Shown here in pieces: positions 33,614-43,190 of a stretch of DNA of 64,000 nt. Location of the stretch: the NCBI RefSeq assembly GCF_004125825.1, contig NZ_QQWI01000001.1:62001-126000 (forward strand), in the 5' to 3' direction. This DNA is from Fusibacter sp. A1 (lineage in GTDB: Bacteria > Bacillota > Clostridia > Peptostreptococcales > Acidaminobacteraceae). Every line of letters starts with the position of its first letter. The stretch's first letter is position 1. Made by a program: the position numbers and the translations under genes. The notes beneath the pieces were generated by a model, which had not been told where the DNA came from, did not search any database, and was given only the letters and a program-made list of their open reading frames with translations.

Positions 33614-33791
33614 AATATCCTCCTCTATTTCCCACGATTAATATTATACCCTAAGTAGCAAAAATTATAACCCCTAACTAAGAGCCCACTGCAAATAATT
33701 AATTAAGTGGCAGATTGTGTTTAACATCGTCATATTTGTATATAAGTGTAATGATACACATCGTGATTATCATGTCAAAGGAGGTGTGTTT

Positions 33792-35870
33792 ATGTTAAGC
33801 TCCATGTTCATAAAAAAGGAGACAAAAATTCTTGTCTGCGATAACTCGAAACTGACACTGCCCAAGCTACAGCATTTTCTTGAGTCGCAGGATTATACCG
33901 TGCTTCACGCGAAAAATGACGCTGAAGCGCTATACTCTTTCGCTACTCAGATGCCTGATGCGATCATCCTATCCGACGCGCCACCACATATAAACGGGAT
34001 CGAACTGACAAAAAAAATAGTCTCCATGTTGGATCACCCGGACGATGTTCCGATTATCCTGCTTACAGATCTGGATTCCTCGACATCCATAGCAGCCGCC
34101 TTGAGTGCGGGTGCATATGACTATATGGCAAGACCCTTCGACTTTACAACCTTGAATCAGAGGCTAAGTCGATTACTCGCTCCTAAGATCATGCAGCGTG
34201 ATTTGATCAATACTACAAAATTCACAAATTCCATCGTTGAGAATGCGGCGGACAGTATTGTCACTGTCGATAAGCATGGCGACATCATCTATCTCAATCC
34301 ATCAGCGCAAAAGCTGTTCAGTTTCTTTGATATCAAGGAGACTGAAAAAAACATTAACAAGATGTTCCATAAGCTCTTTATCAACCATGCCCAGACAGTC
34401 GACATCAACAGTCTTGTCAACGGAACCTACGAGACCGAATGTCTGTCCTTTGACGGGTCCTACATTCCCGTGGAGTTTTCTGTCACAGAATTCCTCATCG
34501 ATGACGACATCCACCATACCATCATACTTAAAGACATCAGCGACCGAAAAGAGTATGAGGCTCGAATCAGACAGCATGCGTTTTATGATTCACTTACAGG
34601 ACTACCCAACCGCGTCCTGCTTAAAGAAAGGTTCGATGTCGAAATCAACCGTGCAAGAAGAACCAAAACTCAACTTGCAATCATCCATGTGGACCTCGAC
34701 CGATTCAAAATCATCAACGACACAATGGGCCATTCCACCGGAGACGAGCTCTTACAGGCGGTTTCCAAAAGAATGCTTTGTGCAATAAGAAAAGATGATT
34801 TTATCGCACGCATCGGTGGAGATGAGTTTCTGATCCTGATTCCAGGTCTGCATAACGATGAGCATATAGGTAAGGTCGCTACAAACGTCCTGCAAAGCAT
34901 CAACAAGCCTTTCTCCATCAACAATTTCGAAATCAATATCACCGGCAGCATCGGCATTTCGATATGTCCCGATGACGGACAAGATCAGGAAACGCTGATC
35001 ACCAATGCCGACATCGCCCTTTACCGTTCAAAGGAAAGCGGAAAAAACGAATTCAAGACCTACACGCCCGAACTCAGCACCAAGGCGCTGGCTAGAATGG
35101 AAATGGAGTACGACCTCAGAAAAGCGGTAGACAACCAGGAGTTTGTCGTCTACTATCAGCCTAAGGTGAGTACCGTCACAGAGACGATTATCGGAATGGA
35201 AGCACTCGTGCGCTGGATTCATCCTAAACATGGTCTTGTGCCTCCCAATGATTTCATACCGCTCGCCGAAGAAACAGGAATCATACTTAAGATCGGCGAC
35301 TGGGTCTTAAAAGAAGCCTGTATCCACAACAAGCGGCTTCAGGAAGAGGGATTCGATCCGATCATTGTTTCTGTGAACCTGTCGATGAAGCAATTTGAAC
35401 AGAAGGACTTTGTCGATTCCATCATCAGCACGCTTGAAGAGACCGGGCTTTCACCGGAATATCTTGATCTGGAGATCACAGAAAGTATCGCCATGCTGGA
35501 TATCGACAACACAGTCAGGATCATAAAATCCCTTCAGGCTTATGGCGTGCACTTTTCGATAGACGATTTCGGAACAGGGTATTCCTCATTGAGTCAGCTG
35601 GGCAAGCTGACTGTGGACAAACTGAAGATAGATAAGTCCTTCATCAGCAATATGGAGCACGTCAAGAGCGACTCGATCATCGCATCCACCATCCTCGCGC
35701 TCGGTAAGAATCTGAACATGAAGATTGTGGCAGAAGGTGTCGAAAACCTTGAACATGTCGCTTTCTTAAAAGAAAACCTGTGCGATGAGATGCAGGGATA
35801 CTACTACGGAAAACCCATGACTATTGAAAATTTCACCAGTCTGCTAAAACAAAAGAATCTCCGTCGATGA
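33792..35870 (+). CDS. Pseudo-receiver-PAS-GGDEF-EAL protein
   Basis: 692 residues from ATG 33792 (AAAGGAGGTG ahead). Domains: receiver (about 15-135), PAS (150-265), GGDEF (275-435), EAL (445-690). In the receiver the phosphorylated Asp is Ser61 (IILSDAPP) and the conserved Lys is Arg114 (ARPFD), so it cannot be phosphorylated normally. GGDEF is intact at 342-346 with RKDD as I-site. The EAL domain has MEALVRW at 469-475, EITESIAM, DDFGTGYSS and MKIVAEGVE, so phosphodiesterase activity is likely. It thus may both make and break cyclic di-GMP. No membrane span. The terminator hairpin overlaps the last codons. Confidence 0.93.
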   Translation: MLSSMFIKKETKILVCDNSKLTLPKLQHFLESQDYTVLHAKNDAEALYSFATQMPDAIILSDAPPHINGIELTKKIVSMLDHPDDVPIILLTDLDSSTSIAAALSAGAYDYMARPFDFTTLNQRLSRLLAPKIMQRDLINTTKFTNSIVENAADSIVTVDKHGDIIYLNPSAQKLFSFFDIKETEKNINKMFHKLFINHAQTVDINSLVNGTYETECLSFDGSYIPVEFSVTEFLIDDDIHHTIILKDISDRKEYEARIRQHAFYDSLTGLPNRVLLKERFDVEINRARRTKTQLAIIHVDLDRFKIINDTMGHSTGDELLQAVSKRMLCAIRKDDFIARIGGDEFLILIPGLHNDEHIGKVATNVLQSINKPFSINNFEINITGSIGISICPDDGQDQETLITNADIALYRSKESGKNEFKTYTPELSTKALARMEMEYDLRKAVDNQEFVVYYQPKVSTVTETIIGMEALVRWIHPKHGLVPPNDFIPLAEETGIILKIGDWVLKEACIHNKRLQEEGFDPIIVSVNLSMKQFEQKDFVDSIISTLEETGLSPEYLDLEITESIAMLDIDNTVRIIKSLQAYGVHFSIDDFGTGYSSLSQLGKLTVDKLKIDKSFISNMEHVKSDSIIASTILALGKNLNMKIVAEGVENLEHVAFLKENLCDEMQGYYYGKPMTIENFTSLLKQKNLRR

Positions 35871-35889
35871 CGGAGATTCTTTATTCTTT
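35854..35889. terminator. Bidirectional terminator overlapping a stop codon
   Basis: AGAATCTCCGTC, a three-base loop, GACGGAGATTCT; TTATTCTTTATT follows on plus and TTTTGTTTT on minus. It covers the final codons of the GGDEF-EAL gene. Confidence 0.85.
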
Positions 35890-37366
35890 ATTCGCTATCT
35901 ACCAGCGACTTGTTTCTTTTCTTGTCTTCATACATTTTTTTATCCGCTTGCTCGACAAAACTTGTGAGTGACATATCTGAGACATAACTTACGACTCCTT
36001 TGCTGATCGACATTTTGTAAGGAGCGTTTTCTGTTTCCGAGATGCTTTCGATCTCCTTCTCAATCCTTGACAAGGTTTCATAAGCCTTTCTCTCAGGACA
36101 GTGATGGAAGACAACTAGAAACTCGTCACCACCTAGCCTGCAGACGATATCGGTGGACCTTGTGTTATTCATCAGACTGTCGGATACGATTTTAAGATAC
36201 TGGTCCCCCGCATTATGACCGAGGGTGTCGTTCACCTCTTTTAAATTGTTGATATCGATAAAACAGATCACCAAGTCCGTCTTATTCTTTTTGGCGGCTT
36301 CCATCGCCATTTCAAGTCGTTCGAATCCGATACGCCTTGTCAGCACTCCGGTAAGCACGTCATAGGTCGCATATTCAAGGATCTGGTTGTTCTTTTCTTC
36401 TAGCTGGTCGAGCATATCGTTGATATTGTCAGCCAGTATGCCGATATCATCCTTGCCTTTACTGGTCACTCTAAGATGTAGATCCTGCCTATTGTGAATC
36501 ACAAGCACCTCTCCGCTGAGTTCTGAAATTCTGGCAACGCCGTCATGGACTCCATAATACATGACGATAGTCAGAACAAGGAATACCGTCGTAAACATGA
36601 TTAGAGTATCCATCAAGGTCTCTTTTCCAAGTGATGTGATGTCGTGAGGTATCTCTGTGATGATCGATATATTGCCTAAAAAGTTTACATACTCCACATG
36701 AACGTTCAAGTCGGTATGATCATTTTGCCTCATTACCTGGATGGGTGGCACCTCAGAATATTGGACCACGGGATACTCCCAGTTCAGATCGATCAGCAGC
36801 GATTCACTCAATGACTTGATAAGGGGCTGGTTGACGATGGTTGCGAATACGATAAGTCCTTTTTCGGGAGCGGTTTCTTGAGTATCGGTCAGCTTCATCG
36901 AAGTATATACCAGTGTCATGTCTCCAATTTTAAAAAAACCGCTGGTCTCTGGGTAGAGAAATGCGTCGTCGATCAATTGTTTTGGAACATCTATAGGTTC
37001 GTTATTAAGATAATCATGACCCTGTTTGAAAAGCACGCGTCCATTGTCATCATAGATAATAGCGTAGTTGATGGTCTGATCGATAAAGAGGCCTCTTGAA
37101 AAATTGCTTGTTATGAATTCTTCATTCGGCTGCTCGATAAAGGCATAGGCGTCGTCCCACTTCGCCCAATCGAGCAAGATGGACTCATGCATGCGAACAA
37201 GATGACTTATTCCCGATTCGATTCTCTTGATTTCCCAGTTGAGACGTTCCTCCTCAAGAATATCATACCCTTTCATTGCCGTAGTGCTACCTATGAACAA
37301 CATGATCGAGAATGAAGCTACGAAGAATAGGATAAAGAAATAGAATACTTTTGTTTTGATTTTCAT
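35888..37366 (-). CDS. CHASE4-like membrane diguanylate cyclase
   Basis: 492 residues from ATG 37366, which has GAGGGG at eight bases; ATG 37372 and GTG 37375 are too close to the site. A span at about 8-28, an extracellular sensor (30-255) of CHASE4 type (LDWAKWDDAYAFIEQPNEEF), a second span (258-280), HAMP (285-335), GGDEF (345-490). GGDEF is at 412-416 with RSTD as I-site. It should make cyclic di-GMP in response to an outside signal. Convergent with the GGDEF-EAL gene through a shared terminator. Confidence 0.92.
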   Translation of the reverse strand: MKIKTKVFYFFILFFVASFSIMLFIGSTTAMKGYDILEEERLNWEIKRIESGISHLVRMHESILLDWAKWDDAYAFIEQPNEEFITSNFSRGLFIDQTINYAIIYDDNGRVLFKQGHDYLNNEPIDVPKQLIDDAFLYPETSGFFKIGDMTLVYTSMKLTDTQETAPEKGLIVFATIVNQPLIKSLSESLLIDLNWEYPVVQYSEVPPIQVMRQNDHTDLNVHVEYVNFLGNISIITEIPHDITSLGKETLMDTLIMFTTVFLVLTIVMYYGVHDGVARISELSGEVLVIHNRQDLHLRVTSKGKDDIGILADNINDMLDQLEEKNNQILEYATYDVLTGVLTRRIGFERLEMAMEAAKKNKTDLVICFIDINNLKEVNDTLGHNAGDQYLKIVSDSLMNNTRSTDIVCRLGGDEFLVVFHHCPERKAYETLSRIEKEIESISETENAPYKMSISKGVVSYVSDMSLTSFVEQADKKMYEDKKRNKSLVDSE

Positions 37367-37542
37367 CGTCATCACCCCTCAGTAATATCACTTATAGTAT
37401 TGATACTCAATTTTCCCTGTTTATAACATCTTTCTTTCGCTTTATGCTAGCAATGAAGCCACAGAGGTGATATTCAAGTTGACTTTTAAATGAATTCACT
37501 ATAGTATCTCAAATAGACGAGTTACAGTAAAAGGAGTTCCTA

Positions 37543-37992
37543 ATGAAAAAGAAAAGCAATAAAAAACCGAATTACTTTCAACAACAAGAAGCCAACAAGA
37601 AAAACCCTGAACCGAAACGTGACAAAGCCCACTATAAAGAGGTGAAAAAAGCACCCATACTGAAAGTCCTCGAGAAATCCCAAAATGAAGAAGCCCACTT
37701 TGACGCCTGCTACCGATTCGCAAAAAAAATGAGCGATCCAAACAGTACGGAGATTCAAACGGTTCACCTGAATATGAAAGATCAGCTTCTCTTCAATATG
37801 GAGCAAGATGAAGAATTCACTAGGTTATGGCAGGCTCACGAGCTTCTACTACTGGTTGAATTTCCGAAGAACTGGAAAACAATGGAGATTGATACAGGCG
37901 AGGAATATGATGACGATGACTTTGATTTTGAGGATGTGGAAGAACGGTTCGACTACCTCTATGAGACAAGCATGAGAATCTACGAAAAATAG
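37543..37992 (+). CDS. Small charged protein of unknown function
   Basis: 149 residues; AAAAGGAG six bases before the ATG. The first 35 residues are rich in Lys, Asn and Gln (disordered or nucleic-acid contacting), the middle is helical, and a run YDDDDFDFEDVEERF near 125-140 is strongly acidic. No signal, no membrane span, no Cys pair. I recognise no family. The good binding site and the strong terminator that follows argue that it is a real gene. Confidence 0.68.
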   Translation: MKKKSNKKPNYFQQQEANKKNPEPKRDKAHYKEVKKAPILKVLEKSQNEEAHFDACYRFAKKMSDPNSTEIQTVHLNMKDQLLFNMEQDEEFTRLWQAHELLLLVEFPKNWKTMEIDTGEEYDDDDFDFEDVEERFDYLYETSMRIYEK

Positions 37993-37995
37993 CAT

Positions 37996-38040
37996 AAAAA
38001 AACACACGCTTTTGTCTTAGACTACAGCGTGTGTTTTTTT
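37996..38040. terminator. Bidirectional terminator
   Basis: AAAAAAACACACGCT pairs perfectly with AGCGTGTGTTTTTTT, giving U-tails in both directions for the small-protein gene and the convergent membrane-protein gene. Confidence 0.92.
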
Positions 38041-38045
38041 GCTAT

Positions 38046-38804
38046 TTAGTAGGTCAACAGGGCTTCAGATTCTTTGACCGAAGCTTCACGATTGTCAAAG
38101 GGATTGTTTTTGACAGCCGCTAAGAATAAGTATGGATATTCTACCTGCAGATGCAGCATATAAGACACCCATTCCTCAGCGAGTCTCCTATAGACCCTAT
38201 CGATATCCACTTTCAGATGGTCGATATCCACCTGCTCAAGTTCATCTATAGGTCTGTGCTTAAGTTCATCGGCCAAGTGGAAGGTACTCATAAGCACTTC
38301 TGAAAACGCGCCGTGTTCTTGTATTGTCGGATTTGTAATCAGATTTACGATCATGTCCTTATGTACAGTCAGCTTTTGATCCAGTCCCTTTAGATCGATC
38401 AGGGGCATACTCACACTGTATTTATGAGCCTGAATGCACGAGGCGAGTTCATCATATTTTGAAGCGTTCCATTTGAAATCGATGTTGGCGCTGATGGCGC
38501 CATCCCCAAGCCCCTTATCCGCCGCCACAAGATGGGTCAGTAGGTAGTTGCCCACTTCCTGATAAAAGAGTCCGATGAGCATGTTCAGTTTTTTAGTGAT
38601 CATCCTCTCGTCCCGTTTTTCGATAATGCGCTCAAGCACCACGGATACAAAGAACACCTCCAGCGGTATGAAGGCGATATCCGCCACTAGGAAAATCATG
38701 ATATGGTGCATATCTCTAAAGACCACATAATGTACGGCATGCAGAAGGATGGATAATCCTATCAGCGCTATTCCCAGTAAGATCGTCTGTTTATGCTTTT
38801 TCAT
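38046..38804 (-). CDS. Membrane protein with two N-terminal spans, unknown function
   Basis: 252 residues; AAAAGGAG before the ATG. Two hydrophobic segments (about 8-26 and 35-60, including HIMIFLVADIAFIPLEVFFV) are followed by a 190-residue cytoplasmic helical region. Similar proteins of unknown role occur widely in bacteria, as far as I recall. The start lies 14 bases inside the end of the vanZ-like gene, so the two are cotranscribed and probably translationally coupled. No catalytic motif seen. Confidence 0.72.
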   Translation of the reverse strand: MKKHKQTILLGIALIGLSILLHAVHYVVFRDMHHIMIFLVADIAFIPLEVFFVSVVLERIIEKRDERMITKKLNMLIGLFYQEVGNYLLTHLVAADKGLGDGAISANIDFKWNASKYDELASCIQAHKYSVSMPLIDLKGLDQKLTVHKDMIVNLITNPTIQEHGAFSEVLMSTFHLADELKHRPIDELEQVDIDHLKVDIDRVYRRLAEEWVSYMLHLQVEYPYLFLAAVKNNPFDNREASVKESEALLTY

Positions 38805-39264
38805 TTGAATAGGCTCCTTTTAATTTAACAAATCGTGACCAATAGGTTCTTATCATGATGCCTGTTGACGAGCCGACAAAGTCGATTATCACATCATAGG
38901 CTGATGGTCCTCTGCCTGGTACAAAGCTTTGATGGACCTCATCGCTGACCGCATAGGCCAAGCACACTAAAAGTACTGCAGCAACCCGCACTCTAGTTTT
39001 TTTTATATCGTGTTCAAGCGCATTTGACGTCAGGATTCCAAGCAGCGCATAGGCGCTAAAATGAGCTGTCTTTCGGATAAACACATGTAGCTGATCAAAC
39101 CCGATAGAAGAGCCGAAAGAAAGTTTCTCAAACAGCGCGGCAACCCATCTCATGACACCACTGCTAAGTTCACCCGAATCCTGTGCGGATTGTGAAGACA
39201 AATAAAAAATAGTCGCCATCCACAGCAGCGCCATTGTATAATCTTTGATTTTAGTTTTTGTCAT
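38791..39264 (-). CDS. VanZ-like family membrane protein
   Basis: 157 residues with about four spans. It shows FIRKTAHFSAYALLG and SDEVHQSFVPGRGPSAYDVI, the two conserved blocks of the VanZ family, which is linked in some species to teicoplanin tolerance but mostly uncharacterised. The ribosome binding site is weak. Overlaps the following membrane-protein gene by 14 bases. A role in envelope biology is likely; antibiotic resistance cannot be claimed because no other van gene is present. Confidence 0.9.
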   Translation of the reverse strand: MTKTKIKDYTMALLWMATIFYLSSQSAQDSGELSSGVMRWVAALFEKLSFGSSIGFDQLHVFIRKTAHFSAYALLGILTSNALEHDIKKTRVRVAAVLLVCLAYAVSDEVHQSFVPGRGPSAYDVIIDFVGSSTGIMIRTYWSRFVKLKGAYSNEKA

Positions 39265-39333
39265 AGTATGTCCAATCTTTTAGGGTAAGTCACCAAAAAC
39301 AATTATAACAGGGGTATCCTTATTATTCCACAT

Positions 39334-39365
39334 TAAAAATCCCCTACCACAAGTTGTGATAGGGG
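39334..39365 (-). terminator. Terminator of the dCache histidine kinase gene
   Basis: CCCCTATCACAA and TTGTGGTAGGGG on the minus strand pair with one mismatch, then ATTTTTAATG follows. Confidence 0.75.
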
Positions 39366-39381
39366 CTGTGCATTAAGCTAT

Positions 39382-41730
39382 TTAGTCGTTGATGGGAAAC
39401 TCGATGGTGAAGAGCGTACCTTTTCCTACCACGCTGTCACAAGTGACCTTCCCTTTAAGCAGGCCGGTCACTATGTTGTAGACAATGTTTAATCCAAGTC
39501 CGCTTCCGCCTTGCTTTCTATTGGTCGTAAAGAAAGGCTCAAAGATACGGGACAGATGCTCAGCATCGATTCCCTTTCCGTCATCCGAAAACTTTAGTAT
39601 TCCTGTGTTTCCTTGTTTTTCAAAGGACAGGTTGATCTCACCCGATGTCCCAGGCGCATACGCATGCGTCAGGGTGTTCATCACAAGGTTGGTGACGATC
39701 TGTGAGATTGCTCCAGGGTACGAAAGCACCTGGTCATCTTGGTCGCAGCGGATATTGATCTGGTGTTTTTCCCTTTTCGTCTCATGCTGCAGACTCACCA
39801 TGATCATGTTCAGATATTCACAGACGCCAAACTCAGATCTGTCTTCAATGCTCTGATGAACGGCAATTTCCTTGAAGCTCTTGACAAGCTTTGCCGCCCG
39901 GTCTAGATTATGGCCTATGATCTTCGTGCTTTGATCGATATTCTCCACATAGGCGTCAAAATCTTTTCTCGAAGCCTTATTCTCAGAAAGTTTTTTATGG
40001 AACTTGTTGTTGACATCCTCTAGATAAGAGTTTGCGGTGATCGCTGTTCCAAGCGGTGTGTTGATCTCATGGGATACTCCAGAAACCAAACTACCCAAGG
40101 AGGCCAGTTTCTCTCGCTCATTCAGCTCGTACAGTACTTTTTCGAGTTCTTTTGTCTTGATTATTACTTTTTCTTCGAGCGTGCTGCGTTCCTGTTCATG
40201 AAGGCGCTTTATTTCTGCGTGAGCCTCCAGCACATTGTCCTTCATCGAGTTGAACGAAGCCGCAAGGACTCCGATTTCATCGGTGGTGGTCACTTCGAGT
40301 TTGGCGCTGCTGTCAGGGTCCAGTATGGATTCTGTTGAAGCCGCCAAAATATTGAGCCGCTTTGTGAGTCTTGAGTTCATGATTACGATTAAAACAATCA
40401 CAATGGCGATGATCAGCGCCGAGATGACAAACTCGTCCACAAGCGATTGTCTCAGGTCCTCGTTGATTTGAGTCCCTACATTTTCGTACACCTTGAAAAC
40501 CTCATCATAAGGTACTGCGAATCCGAGTGTCCAGTACTCGTCGAAGAATCCGAGGTCGGTGCTCCACGTCTGATAAGCCCTTAGCGGTCTTGTGATGACC
40601 ACGTATTTCTTATCATCGATCTCGATCTCTGTGAATACTGTTTTGTCACCGTTAAGTGGAATGGTCTTCACACTTTCAAAGGTACTGTCAGTGATAAACC
40701 GTTGAAGCCTGTTGAATCCAAGTTCCGCGTCCTGCGTGCCTTCCTCGATCCCTTTAATGCCCAAGCTTCGTGCACCCACATCATTGATAGCGAACACATT
40801 GCCGTTGGACTGGCTTAAAAATGCGAAACCCGTGTCACTTAGCTTGATCTTCTCTATACGGGTGATAATATCTGTGATCGGCACATCATAACCGAAGGAC
40901 CCTTCAAATCGTTTGTATTCATCGCTCCAAAGGGGAGTTCCGAAAGTCAATACGATCTCACCTGTCAGTCCGTCCTGAACTGGTGATGACGCTTTTGAAA
41001 GCTCCGAAAACGATCCTTTTTCGCTTTTTACCTTTGCCGCAAACTCATAATAATCCTCAGTAAGACCAGGATTGAAAGTCTCCCAGATAGGCAACTCGTT
41101 CAGTTCAGGGTAAAGGTCAAAAATATTCTCTCCGATATTCGACCACGGCGCAAGTCTGAACATGCCTTCTGTGTCGGCACCTTGGTAATAGACCTGCAGC
41201 TTGTTCACGCCATGTTCTGCGAAAGCCGGCATCACCATATCAAGAATCATCGTCTGCCTGACAAGCTGTTCGACCCCGTCGAGCATATTGCCCTCCTCGT
41301 CTACCTGAAGACCAGGCACGAAAACGGTAGTAGGCTCATCTGACGAGTTCTGGTACCATGCACCGTTATACTCCATCTTGTCTTTAAAGAAGCTGAGATT
41401 GTCTAGCGAGTCGGCCAGTACAAGAAACTCCTCTTGATAGTCAAAGGTAGTTTGAGCGATTTGTGCAAGAATCTGGTTCTCCTTCATGATGGCGGACATA
41501 TCCGCTTCGATGTTGTTGCCTATTTCTGCGATATAGTTGTCATAATATTCCTTAACAAGCTCATTGACCTCATTCTCCATCGTAGTCAGGGACTGTTCAG
41601 TCAACTTTCTTACATTGTTTTGTGTAAAATAGATCAGTGTGGTCAGTCCAAGAAGCACACAAACAATGGTGACTGCCGTCAACTTTAAATTCAAACTTTT
41701 TTTGAATCGATCGATAATTGGTTTCATCAT
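39382..41730 (-). CDS. Double-cache sensor histidine kinase (orphan)
   Basis: 782 residues from ATG 41730; a second ATG three bases on sits better from GGGAG, so 781 is equally possible. A span (about 15-35), a large extracellular double-cache sensor (40-440, with TTVFVPGLQVDEEGNML and FEGSFGYDVPITDI), a second span (445-465), HAMP, coiled coil, H-box (LASLGSLVSGVSHEINTPLG, His near 553) and HATPase with NLVMNTLTHAY, DDGKGID, IFEPFFTTN and GSGLGLNIV. All catalytic boxes intact. No response regulator gene adjacent. The H-box style links it with the kinases at 8852 and 11898. Double-cache sensors usually bind small organic ligands; the divergent SDF symporter may share the signal. Confidence 0.93.
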   Translation of the reverse strand: MMKPIIDRFKKSLNLKLTAVTIVCVLLGLTTLIYFTQNNVRKLTEQSLTTMENEVNELVKEYYDNYIAEIGNNIEADMSAIMKENQILAQIAQTTFDYQEEFLVLADSLDNLSFFKDKMEYNGAWYQNSSDEPTTVFVPGLQVDEEGNMLDGVEQLVRQTMILDMVMPAFAEHGVNKLQVYYQGADTEGMFRLAPWSNIGENIFDLYPELNELPIWETFNPGLTEDYYEFAAKVKSEKGSFSELSKASSPVQDGLTGEIVLTFGTPLWSDEYKRFEGSFGYDVPITDIITRIEKIKLSDTGFAFLSQSNGNVFAINDVGARSLGIKGIEEGTQDAELGFNRLQRFITDSTFESVKTIPLNGDKTVFTEIEIDDKKYVVITRPLRAYQTWSTDLGFFDEYWTLGFAVPYDEVFKVYENVGTQINEDLRQSLVDEFVISALIIAIVIVLIVIMNSRLTKRLNILAASTESILDPDSSAKLEVTTTDEIGVLAASFNSMKDNVLEAHAEIKRLHEQERSTLEEKVIIKTKELEKVLYELNEREKLASLGSLVSGVSHEINTPLGTAITANSYLEDVNNKFHKKLSENKASRKDFDAYVENIDQSTKIIGHNLDRAAKLVKSFKEIAVHQSIEDRSEFGVCEYLNMIMVSLQHETKREKHQINIRCDQDDQVLSYPGAISQIVTNLVMNTLTHAYAPGTSGEINLSFEKQGNTGILKFSDDGKGIDAEHLSRIFEPFFTTNRKQGGSGLGLNIVYNIVTGLLKGKVTCDSVVGKGTLFTIEFPIND

Positions 41731-41875
41731 ACTCTCCCTAACATCAAAAGGTAATCTATAGCTTATTTCTAAACTGATACCCTCGATATGAACGCTTAAT
41801 CCGATAAATAGTTTAAAAAAACAGAACGCTTGCCGCTATCGCTAAAAATATTCTATTGAATTTTTGTAAACATTA

Positions 41876-41905
41876 TTGCTTTTTTATGAAAGACACGTGT
41901 ATACT
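41876..41905 (+). promoter_or_regulatory. Sigma-A type promoter of the symporter gene
   Basis: TTGCTT, 18 bases, TATACT; the gene starts 38 bases after the -10 box. Confidence 0.6.
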
Positions 41906-41943
41906 CAGTACAGACACTTATACTAACCATGAAAGGAATCCCT

Positions 41944-43125
41944 ATGAAAAACAATTTATTAGTCAAACTGGTAATCGGTATCCTCGCAGGCATTGCCATC
42001 GGCCTTGTCTCTGCGGCAGTCGATATGCTACTCCTTGTCCGTCTGATGTCTACTTTCAGCAGCATCTTCGGCAACTTCCTAAAATTCATCATTCCATGCA
42101 TCATCATCGGCTTTGTCGCCCCGGGTATAGCAGAACTCGGTAAAGACGCGGGCAAGATGCTCGGATTGACGGCGGTCATCGCCTATTCTTCCGCAGTAGG
42201 CGCAGGTATCATGGCTTTCCTAATCGGAAAACTGATTCTTCCGATTGTGATAAAAAGCGGAGCGATCGAAGCGGGAAACTCACTCAATGTCTCACCCTTC
42301 TTCTCCATAGAGATGGGAACGATCATGGGAGTGATGACGGCTCTTGTGCTCGCCTTTGTCCTCGGTATTGGAATGTCACATCTTAATAATAACAAACTCT
42401 ATCAGGTAATGAAAGATTTCCAGCATATAATTGAAGGTGTTGTAAAAAAAGTACTGATACCCTTTATTCCCCTACACATCGCCGGTATCTTCGCAAAGAT
42501 TGCCGCAACCGGAGAAATATTCAGCACCATCGCAGCCTTCTCTTCTGTATTCGTGTTAATATTAATTTTACAACTTAGTTATATTTTAGTCCAGTACGCA
42601 ATCGCCTGGATGGTCAGCGGCAAGCACCCGCTTAAAGCCATCAGGAACATGCTTCCTGCATACGTCACGGCACTTGGAACTCAGTCAAGTGCAGCGACTA
42701 TCGCCGTAACTCTTACAAGCGCACGAAAAAATGACATTTCAGAAGACGTTGTCGACTTTGTCATCCCGCTTGGTGCGACAATCCATCTGGCAGGCGACAC
42801 GATCACACTCGTGCTGGCTTCTATGGCCGTGATGCTCCTTTCTGGAGTCACACCGACATTCGCCTTGATGCTTCCATTCATCTTCATGCTTGGAATCACA
42901 ATGGTAGCGGCTCCCGGTATCCCTGGCGGAGGTGTCATGGCGGCACTGGGCCTGCTTGAAAATATGCTTGGATTCACAGCGGCGCAGCAAGGCCTGATGA
43001 TAGCCCTTCACTTCGCACAGGACAGTTTCGGTACTGCGACAAATGTGACAGGCGACGGCGCGATCGCGATCATCATCGATACCATCCATAAGAAGGATCT
43101 GATGCAATCGGATAAAGCTTCCTAG
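41944..43125 (+). CDS. Dicarboxylate/amino-acid:cation symporter (SDF family)
   Basis: 393 residues from ATG 41944 (AAAGGAA seven bases ahead; an in-frame ATG five codons earlier overlaps the site). Polytopic, with the family marks GTQSSAATIAVTLTSA (serine-rich re-entrant loop), LGATIHLAGDTI, and FGTATNVTGDGAIAII in the last helix. It takes up dicarboxylates, Glu, Asp, Ser or Thr with sodium or protons; the exact substrate is not readable. Transcribed away from the double-cache kinase, which may control it. A strong shared terminator follows. Confidence 0.93.
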   Translation: MKNNLLVKLVIGILAGIAIGLVSAAVDMLLLVRLMSTFSSIFGNFLKFIIPCIIIGFVAPGIAELGKDAGKMLGLTAVIAYSSAVGAGIMAFLIGKLILPIVIKSGAIEAGNSLNVSPFFSIEMGTIMGVMTALVLAFVLGIGMSHLNNNKLYQVMKDFQHIIEGVVKKVLIPFIPLHIAGIFAKIAATGEIFSTIAAFSSVFVLILILQLSYILVQYAIAWMVSGKHPLKAIRNMLPAYVTALGTQSSAATIAVTLTSARKNDISEDVVDFVIPLGATIHLAGDTITLVLASMAVMLLSGVTPTFALMLPFIFMLGITMVAAPGIPGGGVMAALGLLENMLGFTAAQQGLMIALHFAQDSFGTATNVTGDGAIAIIIDTIHKKDLMQSDKAS

Positions 43126-43133
43126 AACGCATA

Positions 43134-43180
43134 AAAAGGCCTCAAAACGGTAATTGAAACTTATCGTTTTGAGGCCTTTT
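43134..43180. terminator. Bidirectional terminator
   Basis: AAAAGGCCTCAAAACG pairs perfectly with CGTTTTGAGGCCTTTT; ATTCG follows on plus and TATGCG on minus. It separates the symporter gene from the convergent SWIM gene. Confidence 0.88.
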
Positions 43181-43190
43181 ATTCGTTTAT

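Noticed and set aside
34237-34788. Plus-strand open frame of 183 codons
   Set aside because: Same strand but another frame of the GGDEF-EAL gene; composition rich in Ser and Arg is typical of a shifted frame.
38791-39264. Vancomycin or teicoplanin resistance cluster
   Set aside because: Only a VanZ-like gene is present; no vanS, vanR, vanH, vanA or vanX. The family is common without resistance.
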